Origin: Xanthomonas sontii
GTDB taxonomy: Bacteria; Pseudomonadota; Gammaproteobacteria; Xanthomonadales; Xanthomonadaceae
Assembly: GCF_040529055.1 (NCBI RefSeq)
Contig: NZ_CP132342.1
Coordinates: 886,001-950,000 of the forward strand
Length of the DNA: 64,000 nucleotides
Direction: 5' to 3'
Under the pieces are notes generated by a model, which did no database searches, was not told the origin of the DNA, and saw only the letters and a list, made by a program, of their open reading frames with translations. Positions 26,101-33,535 of this stretch are shown here, one piece after another (position 1 is the first letter of the stretch; each line of letters begins with the position of its first letter). Made by a program: the position numbers and the translations under genes.

Positions 26101-26950
26101 CGCCGCCAGCGAGCCGGTCAGCGCCGCGGTGGAGGTGGACATGGTCGACCGCCGCTTCGTCGGCAACCGCTTCGGCGTGGCCATGCACGACGTGTTCGAG
26201 CGCTGCGACTTCGCCGCCTGGCGCGACTGGCACCCGGGCCAGCCGGCGCCAGCGGGGCAGGCCACCGCCATCGTCGAAGCGCTGCAACGCGGCGGCTATG
26301 CCGAGGACGAACTGGAAGACGGCACCGCCATGCTCACCGCCCTCGTCGGCAACACCCTCACCGTGGCGTTACCCGAAGATACCTGCCTGGCTGCGGTGCC
26401 GGAGGAGCAGCGGCGCAACGAAATGGAATTCCACTTCGCCATGCGCCCGACGCGCGTTGACGCATTGCTGGCGCTGCTGCACCGCTACGGCGTGGCCGGC
26501 GAGCGCCAGGCGTTCGGCGCGCGGCAGCGCCTGGAGGGGCTGATGACCGGCCTGATCGACCTCACCTACCAGCACGACGGCCGCTGGTACGTGCTCGACT
26601 ACAAGTCCAACCGCCTGCCGGCCTACGACCCCGACGCCCTGGCGCGGGCGATGGCGCACAGCGAATACACCTTGCAGGCGCTGATCTACACCGTGGCGCT
26701 GCACCGCTGGCTGCGCTTCCGCCTGGGCGGTGCCTACGACTACGCCCGCGACTTCGGCGGCGTGCGCTACCTGTTCTGCCGCGGCCTGGACGCCGCCCGC
26801 GACCCGTCGCCAGGCGTGCACGCCTGGCGCTTCGACCCAGACCTGATCGATGGCGTCGACACCCTCTTCGCCGGCGCCCCGCTTGAGCCCCTCTCCCCTC
26901 GGGAGAGGGGTTGGGGTGAGGGTACGTCCGCCCACGGAGCCACCCCGTGA
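23114..26950 (+). CDS. recB: Exodeoxyribonuclease V beta subunit RecB
   Basis: This protein of 1278 residues has a UvrD-type helicase with Walker A ASAGTGKTFTL (about residue 24), LVDEFQDTDDRQW (Walker B, about 420), IGDPKQAIYGFRGGD and ...TLHKSKGLEYPLVFLPY. The C-terminal nuclease domain carries DLTYQHDGRWYVLDYKSN (about 1147-1165) with the D...DYK metal site. RecB is the 3'-5' motor and nuclease of RecBCD. Two dispersed repeats are read in frame: one near residues 86-105 (from 23370) and one forming the last 20 or so residues (PLSPRERGWGEGT...). The stop overlaps a recD-like GTG (GTGA). Confidence 0.94.
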   Translation: MSAAPDRDPYLQLPLHGVRLIEASAGTGKTFTLATLFTRLVVERGLRLGQLLAVTFTEAATQELRRRIRERLALAASLVPDSAPDLVGAALVPFSGLAANDPSRPTPQQDPPDVALTRAILTAHLAASTETPAALRRRLQQAAEDIDLAAIFTIHGFCARVLREHALESGQAFAAPQLLTDDRELLRDVAADLWRQRAANPAMAEDLVALWPGGPDGMAIDLRELVRHPTLLPAAPVFSAEDGAVLQQAAQRAGVALAEAFRTHGTACFEAIAAAMDAGVLSKVSYKPDWLTALWHWLDAFAAAPTADAPPHPKLVKLTAAELAAGTNKKHAERTPASPLGHAIDGYLAALAQLAQWRTQRRICLLHALRADAAERLAYLKRQRRVQTYDDLVEGVARALEGPHGAALAQRLRAQYAVALVDEFQDTDDRQWTIFRKVFAPATADPSAAQDDGTIASLPTQDDTPPLLALIGDPKQAIYGFRGGDVRTYLAAAADAERAPPLAHNFRSRPALLAAIDALYAQAGYAEAFLTDGIAFHPVQPGSKRVDADLQRGGVPAPALTVWRAPEPPPPPATAKAPGKPKPWSAGRARELCTAACVAAIRGWLADARDGRASLLGRPVQAGDIAVLVRSHGEATRIQQALAAAGIPAVAAGRRSLFATDEALELLALLQALLDPGDDGRLRAALATVLIGEDAAAIAALDHDGERQRRWQQQALDWRERWQRGGPLALIGDLGAAHGQRLLALVDGERRLTNYLQLAELLQEADTRALGPHGLVDWLARRIANADDSDEAQQLRLESDARRVQIVTLHKSKGLEYPLVFLPYAGIGRSERSPGRHCVVPAPQGGRQLQWNTGRSGGESDPAWDTAEAAWKQEQRAEDARLLYVGLTRAEHALWIATGAFPQHERTALAPMLRDLDALQAAAAPGAIAIDSTPPPPQLPRLPPEPAPPVPPARVPQRRVLPEWWVYSFTQLANADAGSDPMASGTVPSSGGSDEPAASEPVSAAVEVDMVDRRFVGNRFGVAMHDVFERCDFAAWRDWHPGQPAPAGQATAIVEALQRGGYAEDELEDGTAMLTALVGNTLTVALPEDTCLAAVPEEQRRNEMEFHFAMRPTRVDALLALLHRYGVAGERQAFGARQRLEGLMTGLIDLTYQHDGRWYVLDYKSNRLPAYDPDALARAMAHSEYTLQALIYTVALHRWLRFRLGGAYDYARDFGGVRYLFCRGLDAARDPSPGVHAWRFDPDLIDGVDTLFAGAPLEPLSPRERGWGEGTSAHGATP
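23370..23412 (+). repeat. REP-like element inside recB, in frame
   Basis: 'gtaggagcggctcttgtccc' followed by 'cttttcgggattagccgcg' matches the intergenic REP-like element seen at about 4014-4098. It is translated as LVGAALVPFSGLAANDPS between helicase motifs of RecB. Its length keeps the frame, adding a loop that the family does not normally have. Confidence 0.65.
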
Positions 26951-27072
26951 GCCAATCCAACCTCCTCGCCACCCTCCGCCGCACCGGCACCCTGCGCACG
27001 CTCAAGCCCCTCTCCCCCCGGGAGAGGGGTTGGGGTGAGGGTACGTCCACTCACGGAGGCCCCACCCCGTGA
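26947..27072 (+). pseudogene. Duplicated recD 5' end, copy 1 (41-residue mini-ORF)
   Basis: It begins GTG with SQSNLLATLRRTGTLRTLK, the RecD N-terminus, then runs into the repeat (PLSPRERGWGEGT) and stops at TGA overlapping the next copy's GTG. It cannot make RecD. It may be translated by coupling from recB and act as a relay to recD. Confidence 0.7.
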
Positions 27073-27194
27073 GCCAACCCAACCTCCTCGCCACCCTCTA
27101 CCGCAGCGGCACCCTGCGCACGCTCAAGCCCCTCTCCCCCCGGGAGAGGGGTTGGGGTGAGGGTACGTCCACTCACGGAGCCCCCACCCCGTGA
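27069..27194 (+). pseudogene. Duplicated recD 5' end, copy 2 (41-residue mini-ORF)
   Basis: It is the same arrangement as copy 1, beginning GTG with SQPNLLATLYRSGTLRTLK and ending in a TGA that overlaps the genuine recD GTG at 27191. It is closer to real recD than copy 1 (SQPNLLATLYR is identical), suggesting it is the more recent duplicate. Confidence 0.7.
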
Positions 27195-29173
27195 GCCAAC
27201 CCAACCTCCTCGCCACCCTCTACCGCACCGGCACCCTGCGCACGCTGGACCACGCCTTCGCGCACAGCCTGTCCCGCCTCGACCCGAACACCCCCGACCT
27301 GGTCCTGGCCGGCGCCGCCCTGGCCTCGCTGGCAGTGGCCAGCGGCCACGCCGGCCTCGACCCGGCACGCGCCAGCCTCCTGCTCGACAGCCGCGACGGC
27401 GCCGCTCCCACGCTGCCCACCGCAGACGACTGGACCCGAGCCCTGGCCGCCTCACGCTGGGTCGCACAGCCCGCTGCCGAAGACCCGGCCAGCCCCGACT
27501 GCCCACTCGTACTCGAACACGGCCTGCTCTACCTGCGCCGCTACCGCGAATACGAACGACGCCTGGCCCTGGGCCTGCGCCGCCTCGCCGCACAGCCGCT
27601 GCCGCACAACGACCTCGCCGCGCTCGCACCCTTGTTCGCCCAGCTCTTCCCTCTCCCCCCGGGAGAGGGTGCCCGCAGGGCGGGTGAGGGTACGGCCGCC
27701 GCCTACCCATCCGACCGCCAAGCCCAAGCCGCCGCCCTCGCCCTGCGCCGCGCCCTGCTGCTGGTCACCGGCGGCCCCGGCACCGGCAAGACCACCACCA
27801 TCGCCCGCCTGTTGCTGCTGCGCATCGCCCAGGCCCGCGCCGCCGGCCTGCCGCCGCCGCGCATCGCCCTGGCCGCGCCCACCGGCCGCGCCGCCGAACG
27901 CATGGCCGAAAGCCTGCGCGCCGCGGTGGCGCGCGCCCTCGCCGACGGCGTCGACCCGGCCCTGGCCGAAGCGCTGCCGGCCGGCGCCAGCACCCTGCAT
28001 CGCCTGCTCGGCGTCATCCCCGACCTGCCGCGCTTCCGCCACGACGCCGACAACCCGCTGCCGTTCGACCTGATCGTGATCGACGAAGCCTCCATGGTCG
28101 ACCTGCCGCTGATGTGCAAGCTGGTCGATGCCGTGGCCGACGGCGCGCAACTGATCCTGCTCGGCGACGCCGACCAATTGCCCTCGGTCGAGGCCGGCGA
28201 TGTACTCGCCGCGATCCTGCAGGCCGCCGGCCCCGGCGACGCGCTGCAGCCCGACGATGCGCAGGCGCTGCAGCCACTGCTCGGCCACAGCGCGGTCGCG
28301 CACGACCAGGGCGGCCTGGCCGGGCACCGCGTGCACCTGCTGCGCGGCTACCGCCAGGCCCAGGACTTCGCCCTAGTGCCGCTGGCCGACGCGGTGCGTA
28401 GCGGCGACGCCGACGGCGCCCTGCGCCTGCTGCGCGACGGCCAACTCGCCGGCGTGCGCTTCCACGATGGCGTCGACGACCCGCTCGCCGCCGGCGGCGA
28501 CGCCCTGCTCGCGCACTGGCGTGCCCTCGGCGACACCGACGATCCGGCGCAAGCCCTGCGCGCCGCCGCGCGCCTGCGCCTGCTCACCGCCGTGCGCGCC
28601 GGCCCGCAGGGCGCGCGCGGACTCAACGCGCGCATCGAACAACTGCTTGCCGAGACCGCCAGCGGCGCACGCCGCCTCGGCGCCGCCGCGCCCTGGTTCC
28701 ACGGGCGCCTGCTGCTGATCACCGAGAACAGCTACCGCCACGGCCTGTTCAACGGCGACGTCGGCATCTGCCTGAAGGATGCCCAGGGCACCCTGGTCGC
28801 CTGGTTCGACGGCGCCGGCGACGGCCAAGTCCGCGGCTTCCACCCGGCCGCACTGCCCGCGCACGAAAGCGCCTTCGCCATGACCGTGCACAAGGCCCAG
28901 GGCAGCGAATTCGAGGAAGTCTGGCTGCAGTTGCCGGCCCGCGACGCCCGCGTGCTCAGCCGCGAACTGGTCTACACCGGTATCACCCGCGCCCGCCGCG
29001 CGCTGCATATCGCCGCCAGCGAACCGGTGCTGCGCGCCGCCCTGGCCCGGCACGCGGCGCGGATCTCGGGGTTGGCGTGGCGGTTGGGTGGGGCGGAGCG
29101 GCAGCCACCACCGCCTGCAGCCGATATCCTTCCCGAACTACCCAGCACGCCGATCCAGGGCGCGCTGTTTTGA
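27191..29173 (+). CDS. recD: Exodeoxyribonuclease V alpha subunit RecD
   Basis: This protein of 660 residues is an SF1B helicase with Walker A VTGGPGTGKTTTIARLL (about residue 192), Walker B LIVIDEASMVDL, GDADQLPSVEAGDVL and C-terminal FAMTVHKAQGSEFEEVW and LVYTGITRARRAL. It is the 5'-3' motor of RecBCD. A ctctccc-type repeat (27648-27693) is read in frame as FPLPPGEGARRAGEG before the helicase core (about residues 153-168). Start is GTG with the 4-nt overlap. It is the last gene of recCBD; a RhuM gene starts 21 bases later. Confidence 0.94.
   Translation: MSQPNLLATLYRTGTLRTLDHAFAHSLSRLDPNTPDLVLAGAALASLAVASGHAGLDPARASLLLDSRDGAAPTLPTADDWTRALAASRWVAQPAAEDPASPDCPLVLEHGLLYLRRYREYERRLALGLRRLAAQPLPHNDLAALAPLFAQLFPLPPGEGARRAGEGTAAAYPSDRQAQAAALALRRALLLVTGGPGTGKTTTIARLLLLRIAQARAAGLPPPRIALAAPTGRAAERMAESLRAAVARALADGVDPALAEALPAGASTLHRLLGVIPDLPRFRHDADNPLPFDLIVIDEASMVDLPLMCKLVDAVADGAQLILLGDADQLPSVEAGDVLAAILQAAGPGDALQPDDAQALQPLLGHSAVAHDQGGLAGHRVHLLRGYRQAQDFALVPLADAVRSGDADGALRLLRDGQLAGVRFHDGVDDPLAAGGDALLAHWRALGDTDDPAQALRAAARLRLLTAVRAGPQGARGLNARIEQLLAETASGARRLGAAAPWFHGRLLLITENSYRHGLFNGDVGICLKDAQGTLVAWFDGAGDGQVRGFHPAALPAHESAFAMTVHKAQGSEFEEVWLQLPARDARVLSRELVYTGITRARRALHIAASEPVLRAALARHAARISGLAWRLGGAERQPPPPAADILPELPSTPIQGALF
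27648..27693 (+). repeat. ctctccc/gggagagg repeat inside recD, in frame
   Basis: 'ccctctccccccgggagagg' followed by 'gtgcccgcagggcgggtgag' is the same repeat family as at 18424 and 27006. It is translated as PLPPGEGARRAGEGT with no frameshift, just before the first helicase motif. It probably encodes a surface loop. Confidence 0.75.
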
Positions 29174-29194
29174 CGAGCCGCGTCAGGAGCTGGC

Positions 29195-30253
29195 ATGCGT
29201 AACGACGACAAGGACGCCCCCACCTCGGAATTGATCCTGTATCGCAGCGAGGATGCGCAGACGCGCATCCAGGTGCGGCTGGAAGGCGAGTCGGTGTGGT
29301 TGACGCAGCGGCAGATCGCAGAACTGTTTCAAGTCTCTGTCCCAACGATCAATGAACATCTCGGCAGCATTTTTTCCGAGGGTGAACTTGAACATGAACG
29401 AACTATTCGGAGATTCCGAATAGTTCAAGCCGAAGGCGAGCGCCAGGTGCGCCGCAACATCGATCACTACAACCTCGACGCCATCCTCGCCGTCGGCTAC
29501 CGGGTCCGCTCCGCGCGCGGCACCCAGTTCCGCCAGTGGGCGACGGCGCGGCTGTCCGAGTACCTGGTCAAGGGCTTTGCGCTGGACGACGAACGGCTCA
29601 AGCGCGGGCCGGACGATGGCTATTTCGAAGAACTGCTGGGCCGCATCCGCGACATCCGCTCGTCGGAGAAGCTGTTCTGGCGCAAGGTGCTGGACATCTA
29701 CGCCACCAGCGTGGATTACGACCCGTCGGCCGAGGCCAGCCAGCGTTTCTTCGCCACCGTGCAGAACAAGATGCACTGGGCGGCCCATGGCCACACCGCC
29801 GCCGAACTGCTCATGGAGCGCGCCGACGCCAGCAAGCCGCACAGCGGCATGACCAACTGGGTGGGCGCCGCGCCGCGCGCGTCCGATGCGGTCGTCGCCA
29901 AGAGCTACTTGAACGCGGAGGAGCTGGAGGCGCTGAACCGCATCGTCACCGCCTATCTGGAGTTCGCCGAGTTGCAGGCCATGAACCGCAGGCCGATGAC
30001 CATGGCCGCATGGATCGCCAAGCTGGACGACTTCCTGCGCCTGAGCGACCGCGACCTACTGACCCATGCCGGCCGCATCGGCCGCGAACAGGCATTGGAA
30101 TTTTCCAAGGCCGAGTTCGCTCGTTACAAGCAGCGGTCACTGGCTGAGCCATCGCCCGCCGAGCGCGATTTCGAAGAAGCCGCACGCAAGCTCAAGGCGC
30201 TGGAAGGCGAACGGCGCAAGCCGGTGCGGCCCAAACGACCCCGTGGCGAATAG
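29195..30253 (+). CDS. RhuM family protein
   Basis: This 352-residue protein matches the RhuM (virulence protein/DNA-binding) family: WLTQRQIAELFQVSVPTINEHL is an HTH, then GELEHERTIRRFRIVQAEGERQV and YNLDAILAVGYRVRSARGTQFRQWAT, the hallmark of the family. The C-terminal half (about 170-352) contains a helical domain with HWAAHGHTAAEL. Genes of this type are common in pathogenicity and defence islands; the biochemical role is unknown. AGGAGC precedes the ATG. It begins the variable region after recD. Coding includes a perfect 12-bp inverted repeat (29400-29426). Confidence 0.85.
   Translation: MRNDDKDAPTSELILYRSEDAQTRIQVRLEGESVWLTQRQIAELFQVSVPTINEHLGSIFSEGELEHERTIRRFRIVQAEGERQVRRNIDHYNLDAILAVGYRVRSARGTQFRQWATARLSEYLVKGFALDDERLKRGPDDGYFEELLGRIRDIRSSEKLFWRKVLDIYATSVDYDPSAEASQRFFATVQNKMHWAAHGHTAAELLMERADASKPHSGMTNWVGAAPRASDAVVAKSYLNAEELEALNRIVTAYLEFAELQAMNRRPMTMAAWIAKLDDFLRLSDRDLLTHAGRIGREQALEFSKAEFARYKQRSLAEPSPAERDFEEAARKLKALEGERRKPVRPKRPRGE
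29400..29426. repeat. Perfect 12-bp inverted repeat inside the RhuM gene
   Basis: GAACTATTCGGA-gat-TCCGAATAGTTC, a 27-base perfect hairpin, codes for part of the conserved segment after the HTH. It is AT-richer than the surrounding codons. It could be a binding site, a mobile-element scar or chance. Confidence 0.6.
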
Positions 30254-30303
30254 TCTGCCGGCGAACTCCTACCGAGGTTGAGTACAACTGCTTGCGTGGC
30301 ATC

Positions 30304-31587
30304 TCACCGCTCCGGGTCGATGAAGGCGCCCATCGCGGCGATTTCGGCATGGCGCGCGCCGCAGCGCCGGGCTTCCGACGGCCAGCCGCGCACGGCGGTT
30401 CGCACCTGTTCGATGATCTCGCCGGCCTGCACTTTGCTCAGGCGGTAGTACGCGCACGTATCGAGCAGCAGCCGCGTATCCGGCGTGGGATCGTCCAGGC
30501 CGACGCCCAGCACGTGCGCGTCCTTGTCCGGGTTGGGGTTCACGTCGAAGGCGGGGGACAGCCGCCAACCGTCGGCGGTGCGCAGGAACCCGTGATTGCG
30601 CAGATGGTCGTCGCGATTGCCGATCAGCACGTTGAACACGACCCGGCGGAACAACTGGCGCAGATCGTCGGCGATCGCCGCCACCGCCCCGTGGTTCTCG
30701 ATGGCGTGCGCGATCTCGGCATAACTGCTGTGCTCGCTGTCGTCCACGTCGAGCAGCGTGAAGGCCGAGGCGTAGGCGCGGCGGTGCGCGCCGTTCCTGT
30801 CGAAACGTTGCACCGCAAAGGTGGTACCCAGATCCGACAGCGGCAGCGCGCGCGCCGCGGGCATGGCGATGCCCGCCGTCAGCGATAGCCGATAGGTCAC
30901 GTATTCCCACAGGCCCACGTCGTGGCGATCGTCGCTGGAGGGGAACTTGGCCAGCCACAGCGTCCCGTCGGTGTCGCGCACGCTGGCCTTGGGCCTGGCG
31001 CCACCCAGCGACGCACCTGGCGCGACCAGTTGCCTGATCCAGGTGACGTCATGGCCGCTGTCGTCGGTGTCGCCGCGCTCCACGCGCACCGCGATGGCTT
31101 CCAGTGTCCGCAATTCGGTCATGGGCGGCGCAGTCAGGACATGGTCGTCCAGATAGCGGCCCCTGGAAGTGCGCAGACGCAATGCGCCCATGCGGGACGC
31201 GTCGTTGACCCCAAGCAGGTAATCCCAGGGACGCAGGGCACGTACCCTGCGATGCTGTTCGCGGGCGTCGATGACCTCACGCCGATCCATCAGACGCTTG
31301 CCCCAGCGGTCAGGCGAGCAATCGAGGAAGGCGCCCGTCAGCGCGCTGGCACCGACGCGCGCGATCAGTGCGCCGCGATGCAACGGTAATTGCGGGTCAA
31401 GTGCAAAGGCGTGGTTTGGCGCGGCGTGGTTCAACCAGCTGTCCGCGTACTGAAAATGCAGGGTATCGCCGGTCCGGCTGGGCCGGCGGATGAGGTGCCC
31501 GACCAGCGCGGGATCGCCAAGGTCGGCGTCGTCCAGCCAGACCTCGGCCTGGGCGAGGTCCTGCACCGCGTCGTCGGCTCCGTTCAT
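30304..31587 (-). CDS. hipA: HipA family kinase toxin
   Basis: This 427-residue protein has the HipA kinase fold: SPDRWGKRLMDRRE in the N-terminal domain, PGASLGGARPKASVRD (the ATP/phosphate loop), LWLAKFPS (catalytic Lys), VVFNVLIGNRDDHLRNHGF (catalytic loop) and SPAFDVNPN (metal loop). E. coli HipA phosphorylates Glu-tRNA synthetase; the target here is unknown. It overlaps its antitoxin by four bases (ATGA). All catalytic motifs are present, so it looks active. Confidence 0.9.
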   Translation of the reverse strand: MNGADDAVQDLAQAEVWLDDADLGDPALVGHLIRRPSRTGDTLHFQYADSWLNHAAPNHAFALDPQLPLHRGALIARVGASALTGAFLDCSPDRWGKRLMDRREVIDAREQHRRVRALRPWDYLLGVNDASRMGALRLRTSRGRYLDDHVLTAPPMTELRTLEAIAVRVERGDTDDSGHDVTWIRQLVAPGASLGGARPKASVRDTDGTLWLAKFPSSDDRHDVGLWEYVTYRLSLTAGIAMPAARALPLSDLGTTFAVQRFDRNGAHRRAYASAFTLLDVDDSEHSSYAEIAHAIENHGAVAAIADDLRQLFRRVVFNVLIGNRDDHLRNHGFLRTADGWRLSPAFDVNPNPDKDAHVLGVGLDDPTPDTRLLLDTCAYYRLSKVQAGEIIEQVRTAVRGWPSEARRCGARHAEIAAMGAFIDPER

Positions 31588-31901
31588 GGCGCACTCCCGC
31601 GTCGGGCGCCCGGACGGCGCAACTGGCTGTCCTGCAGCTGACGACCCACGTCGTCGTCGCGGGCCAGCAACTCGATGTCCTTGTCCAGGCCCAACGCGGT
31701 CAGCACCCGCAGCACGGTCGCAAGACTGGTCGCTGGATCGCCGCGCTCCAGCTTGCCCACGGTCGGCACGCTGACGCCGACCCGCTCCGCCAACTCGGCC
31801 TGGGTCATCTGCCGACGCATGCGCGCCGCACGCAGGCGCTCGCCCAGGCCCCGGATCTGGCGCTGGGCTCGCGGCATCGTCGGAGGAGTTCGCTTGGCCA
31901 T
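31584..31901 (-). CDS. hipB: HipB-like antitoxin (XRE helix-turn-helix)
   Basis: This 105-residue protein has an XRE HTH (MRRQMTQAELAERVGVSVPT VGKLERGDPATSL) and a C-terminal part with the type of tail seen in HipB. It is the antitoxin and autorepressor of the downstream hipA. An inverted repeat just upstream (31910-31940) is the likely operator. Confidence 0.88.
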   Translation of the reverse strand: MAKRTPPTMPRAQRQIRGLGERLRAARMRRQMTQAELAERVGVSVPTVGKLERGDPATSLATVLRVLTALGLDKDIELLARDDDVGRQLQDSQLRRPGARRGSAP

Positions 31902-31909
31902 GGAAAATT

Positions 31910-31940
31910 AAATTACATTTCGCTTCCTGAAATGCAAATT
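31910..31940 (-). promoter_or_regulatory. Probable HipB operator
   Basis: AAATTACATTTC-N7-GAAATGCAAATT is an AT-rich inverted repeat (10 of 12 positions) centred about 24 bases upstream of the hipB ATG. It is the sort of site autoregulating HipB repressors bind. Binding itself is inferred. Confidence 0.65.
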
Positions 31941-32060
31941 AATTTCTATCCGAGGAGCTTGTTCAGGCGCTGACGGGCTCTTGAGGCCGCAATGTCGCCG
32001 CACCATCCTGAGCGGGAGGCGGCGCATGCACTCAGGTCAGAGCGCACACGCCCAGCATCG

Positions 32061-32393
32061 TCACTTGGCCGGAACCCGCTGGTACTCGTCGCTGCCGGTG
32101 TTGAGGTGCCCATCGGCCTCGTCGATGGCGAAGTTCACCGTCTCGCCATCGTTGGTCACCTGCAGCACGCCGTCCTTGTAGATGGCCGGGTAGCTCTCGG
32201 TCTTGGGCTTGCGGGTGAAGAAGCGCGGGGTGGTGTTGCGCACCATGAACGACTCCCCGTTGCGCTCGATGTCGATCGTGTCGTCCTTCGACTCCACGTT
32301 GACCCAGTGGCCGACGAACTTCTCGCCCTCCACCCGTGCGCAGCCGGTCACCAGCATCGCCGCGGCCAGCGCCGCTCCCATCCACTTCGTCAT
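32061..32393 (-). CDS. Small unknown lipoprotein
   Basis: This 110-residue protein begins MTKWMGAALAAAMLVTGCARVEG, a lipobox signal peptide with Cys at about 18. The rest (KFVGHWVNVESKDDTIDIERNG..., ...VLQVTNDGETVNFAIDEADGHL) looks like a small beta-rich lipocalin-type domain that measures or stores something. I recognise no family. It stands alone between hipBA and the fusion antitoxin. A longer upstream reading frame is not supported. Confidence 0.75.
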   Translation of the reverse strand: MTKWMGAALAAAMLVTGCARVEGEKFVGHWVNVESKDDTIDIERNGESFMVRNTTPRFFTRKPKTESYPAIYKDGVLQVTNDGETVNFAIDEADGHLNTGSDEYQRVPAK

Positions 32394-32647
32394 GTCCCCG
32401 CCTCCGGTGTTGGAATCGGGGCGAGGATGCGATGGGTTGGATGTATGGGAGGTCAAGAATGGGGAGGAGTTCCCCATCGTGCGCAGGCTCGCCCCAATCC
32501 GCCGCCGCGTCGCGTTATTGGCGTGCTTCCAACACTTGAGCAGAGGGGCCTTGCGCAGCGCCGTAACGGATTGCGTCGTATGACGGGTGCCGTTATGGTC
32601 GCTGGATGAGGTCGCCATCGCCGACCCACCAATTCATGCATCCCGTC

Positions 32648-33277
32648 ATGGCCTCCTTGCCCAACATCCATCCGGGCGACGTGCTGCGCGACGAGTTCCT
32701 CGTCCCGCTGGGCATCAGTCAGAACGCACTTGCCCGCGTCACCGGCGTGCCGCCGCGCCGGATCAACGAAATCGTGCTGGGCAAGCGAGGCATCACCGCC
32801 GACACCGCCGTGCGCCTGGCTGCGGCGTTGGGCACGACCGAACGCTATTGGCTGAGTCTGCAGGCGGACTACGAACTGGAAGAGGTGCGTCGCTTGCTTG
32901 GTGACTTTCCGGAGCGGATCAGGCGGCTGGTACCAACGGGTCTTTCCGTCACCAACGTGGAGTCTGTCACCCTGGCGCGCGCCAATCTCTCCGAGCTGGC
33001 CGACCAGGCGAAGGCCGGCGCCGAGAAGATCATCACCAAGAACGGCGAGAGCTACGTCGCGCTGATCGACGCCGACCGGCTGGACTACTACCACCGGCTC
33101 GAGCGCGAGCGCATCCACCTGGTGCTCGACGATGCGAAGCGCGGCTTGGCCGACATCGCCGCCGGCCGTACGGTCGATGCCGATGCCGCCATCGGCCAAC
33201 TGCAGCAGCGGCGCGCGGCGATCAAGACACCTGACGGGGTGAGCCCAGGCAAGCGCGCGGTCAAGAAGCGGGGTTGA
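32648..33277 (+). CDS. HigA-Phd fusion antitoxin
   Basis: About 209 residues from ATG 32648 (alternatives 32606 and 32636). The first 95 residues are a HigA-type XRE antitoxin: NIHPGDVLRDEFLVPLGISQNALA, PPRRINEIVLGKRGITADTAV, ERYWLSLQADYELE. From about residue 100 a complete Phd/YefM-type antitoxin is fused: NVESVTLARANLSELADQAK, IITKNGESYVALIDADRL. The two are normally separate genes of different toxin-antitoxin systems. A ParE-like toxin gene follows three bases later but is broken. No HigB toxin was found upstream. Joint function is unknown. Confidence 0.8.
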   Translation: MASLPNIHPGDVLRDEFLVPLGISQNALARVTGVPPRRINEIVLGKRGITADTAVRLAAALGTTERYWLSLQADYELEEVRRLLGDFPERIRRLVPTGLSVTNVESVTLARANLSELADQAKAGAEKIITKNGESYVALIDADRLDYYHRLERERIHLVLDDAKRGLADIAAGRTVDADAAIGQLQQRRAAIKTPDGVSPGKRAVKKRG

Positions 33278-33280
33278 CCA

Positions 33281-33535
33281 TTGCATCGCGTCGAACTGAC
33301 GGCGAGCTTCCTCGCGAGCCTCGACGCGATATAAGCGCTCCTGCTGGACGCCGATGCCGCTGCGGCCTTCGGTGACCTGCTCGCCGAATTGCGTGCGGCC
33401 GTGATCCCGGCCCTGCAGCACTTCTCGCGCATCGTCAATGACAACCGGAGAGAAGCGTGCTCTGACCCTCGGTTTTGGAAAGTAACGGGACGTCTGTGCA
33501 TGTGCATTCTGAACCGCTTCCTGCATAGCTACTAA
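33281..33535 (+). pseudogene. Broken ParE/RelE-family toxin
   Basis: Starting at TTG 33281, three bases after the antitoxin stop, the frame reads HRVELTASFLASLDAI, then an in-frame TAA (33332), then ALLLDADAAAAFGDLLAEL RAAVIPALQHFSRI, as in RelE/ParE toxins. The final third is replaced by unrelated sequence from about 33450, where the AT-rich island begins. The stop and truncation should make it inactive. Confidence 0.75.

Larger units (their letters stand above)
26887..27246 (+). repeat. 122-bp tandem repeat at the recB-recD junction (three copies)
   Basis: A unit comprising a ctctccc/gggagagg repeat, 'cgtccactcacggag...accc' and the first 18 or so codons of recD occurs three times. GTG starts lie at 26947, 27069 and 27191, exactly 122 bases apart. 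Copies 1 and 2 each form a 42-codon mini-ORF whose TGA overlaps the next GTG (GTGA). Copy 3 runs into real recD. Differences are few (CCGCACC versus ACCGCAGC, TCC versus CCC), so the expansion is fairly recent. Confidence 0.9.

Noticed and set aside
32394-32605. HigB toxin upstream of the fusion antitoxin
   Set aside because: I read all frames and saw no HigB-like motif; the stretch looks non-coding.
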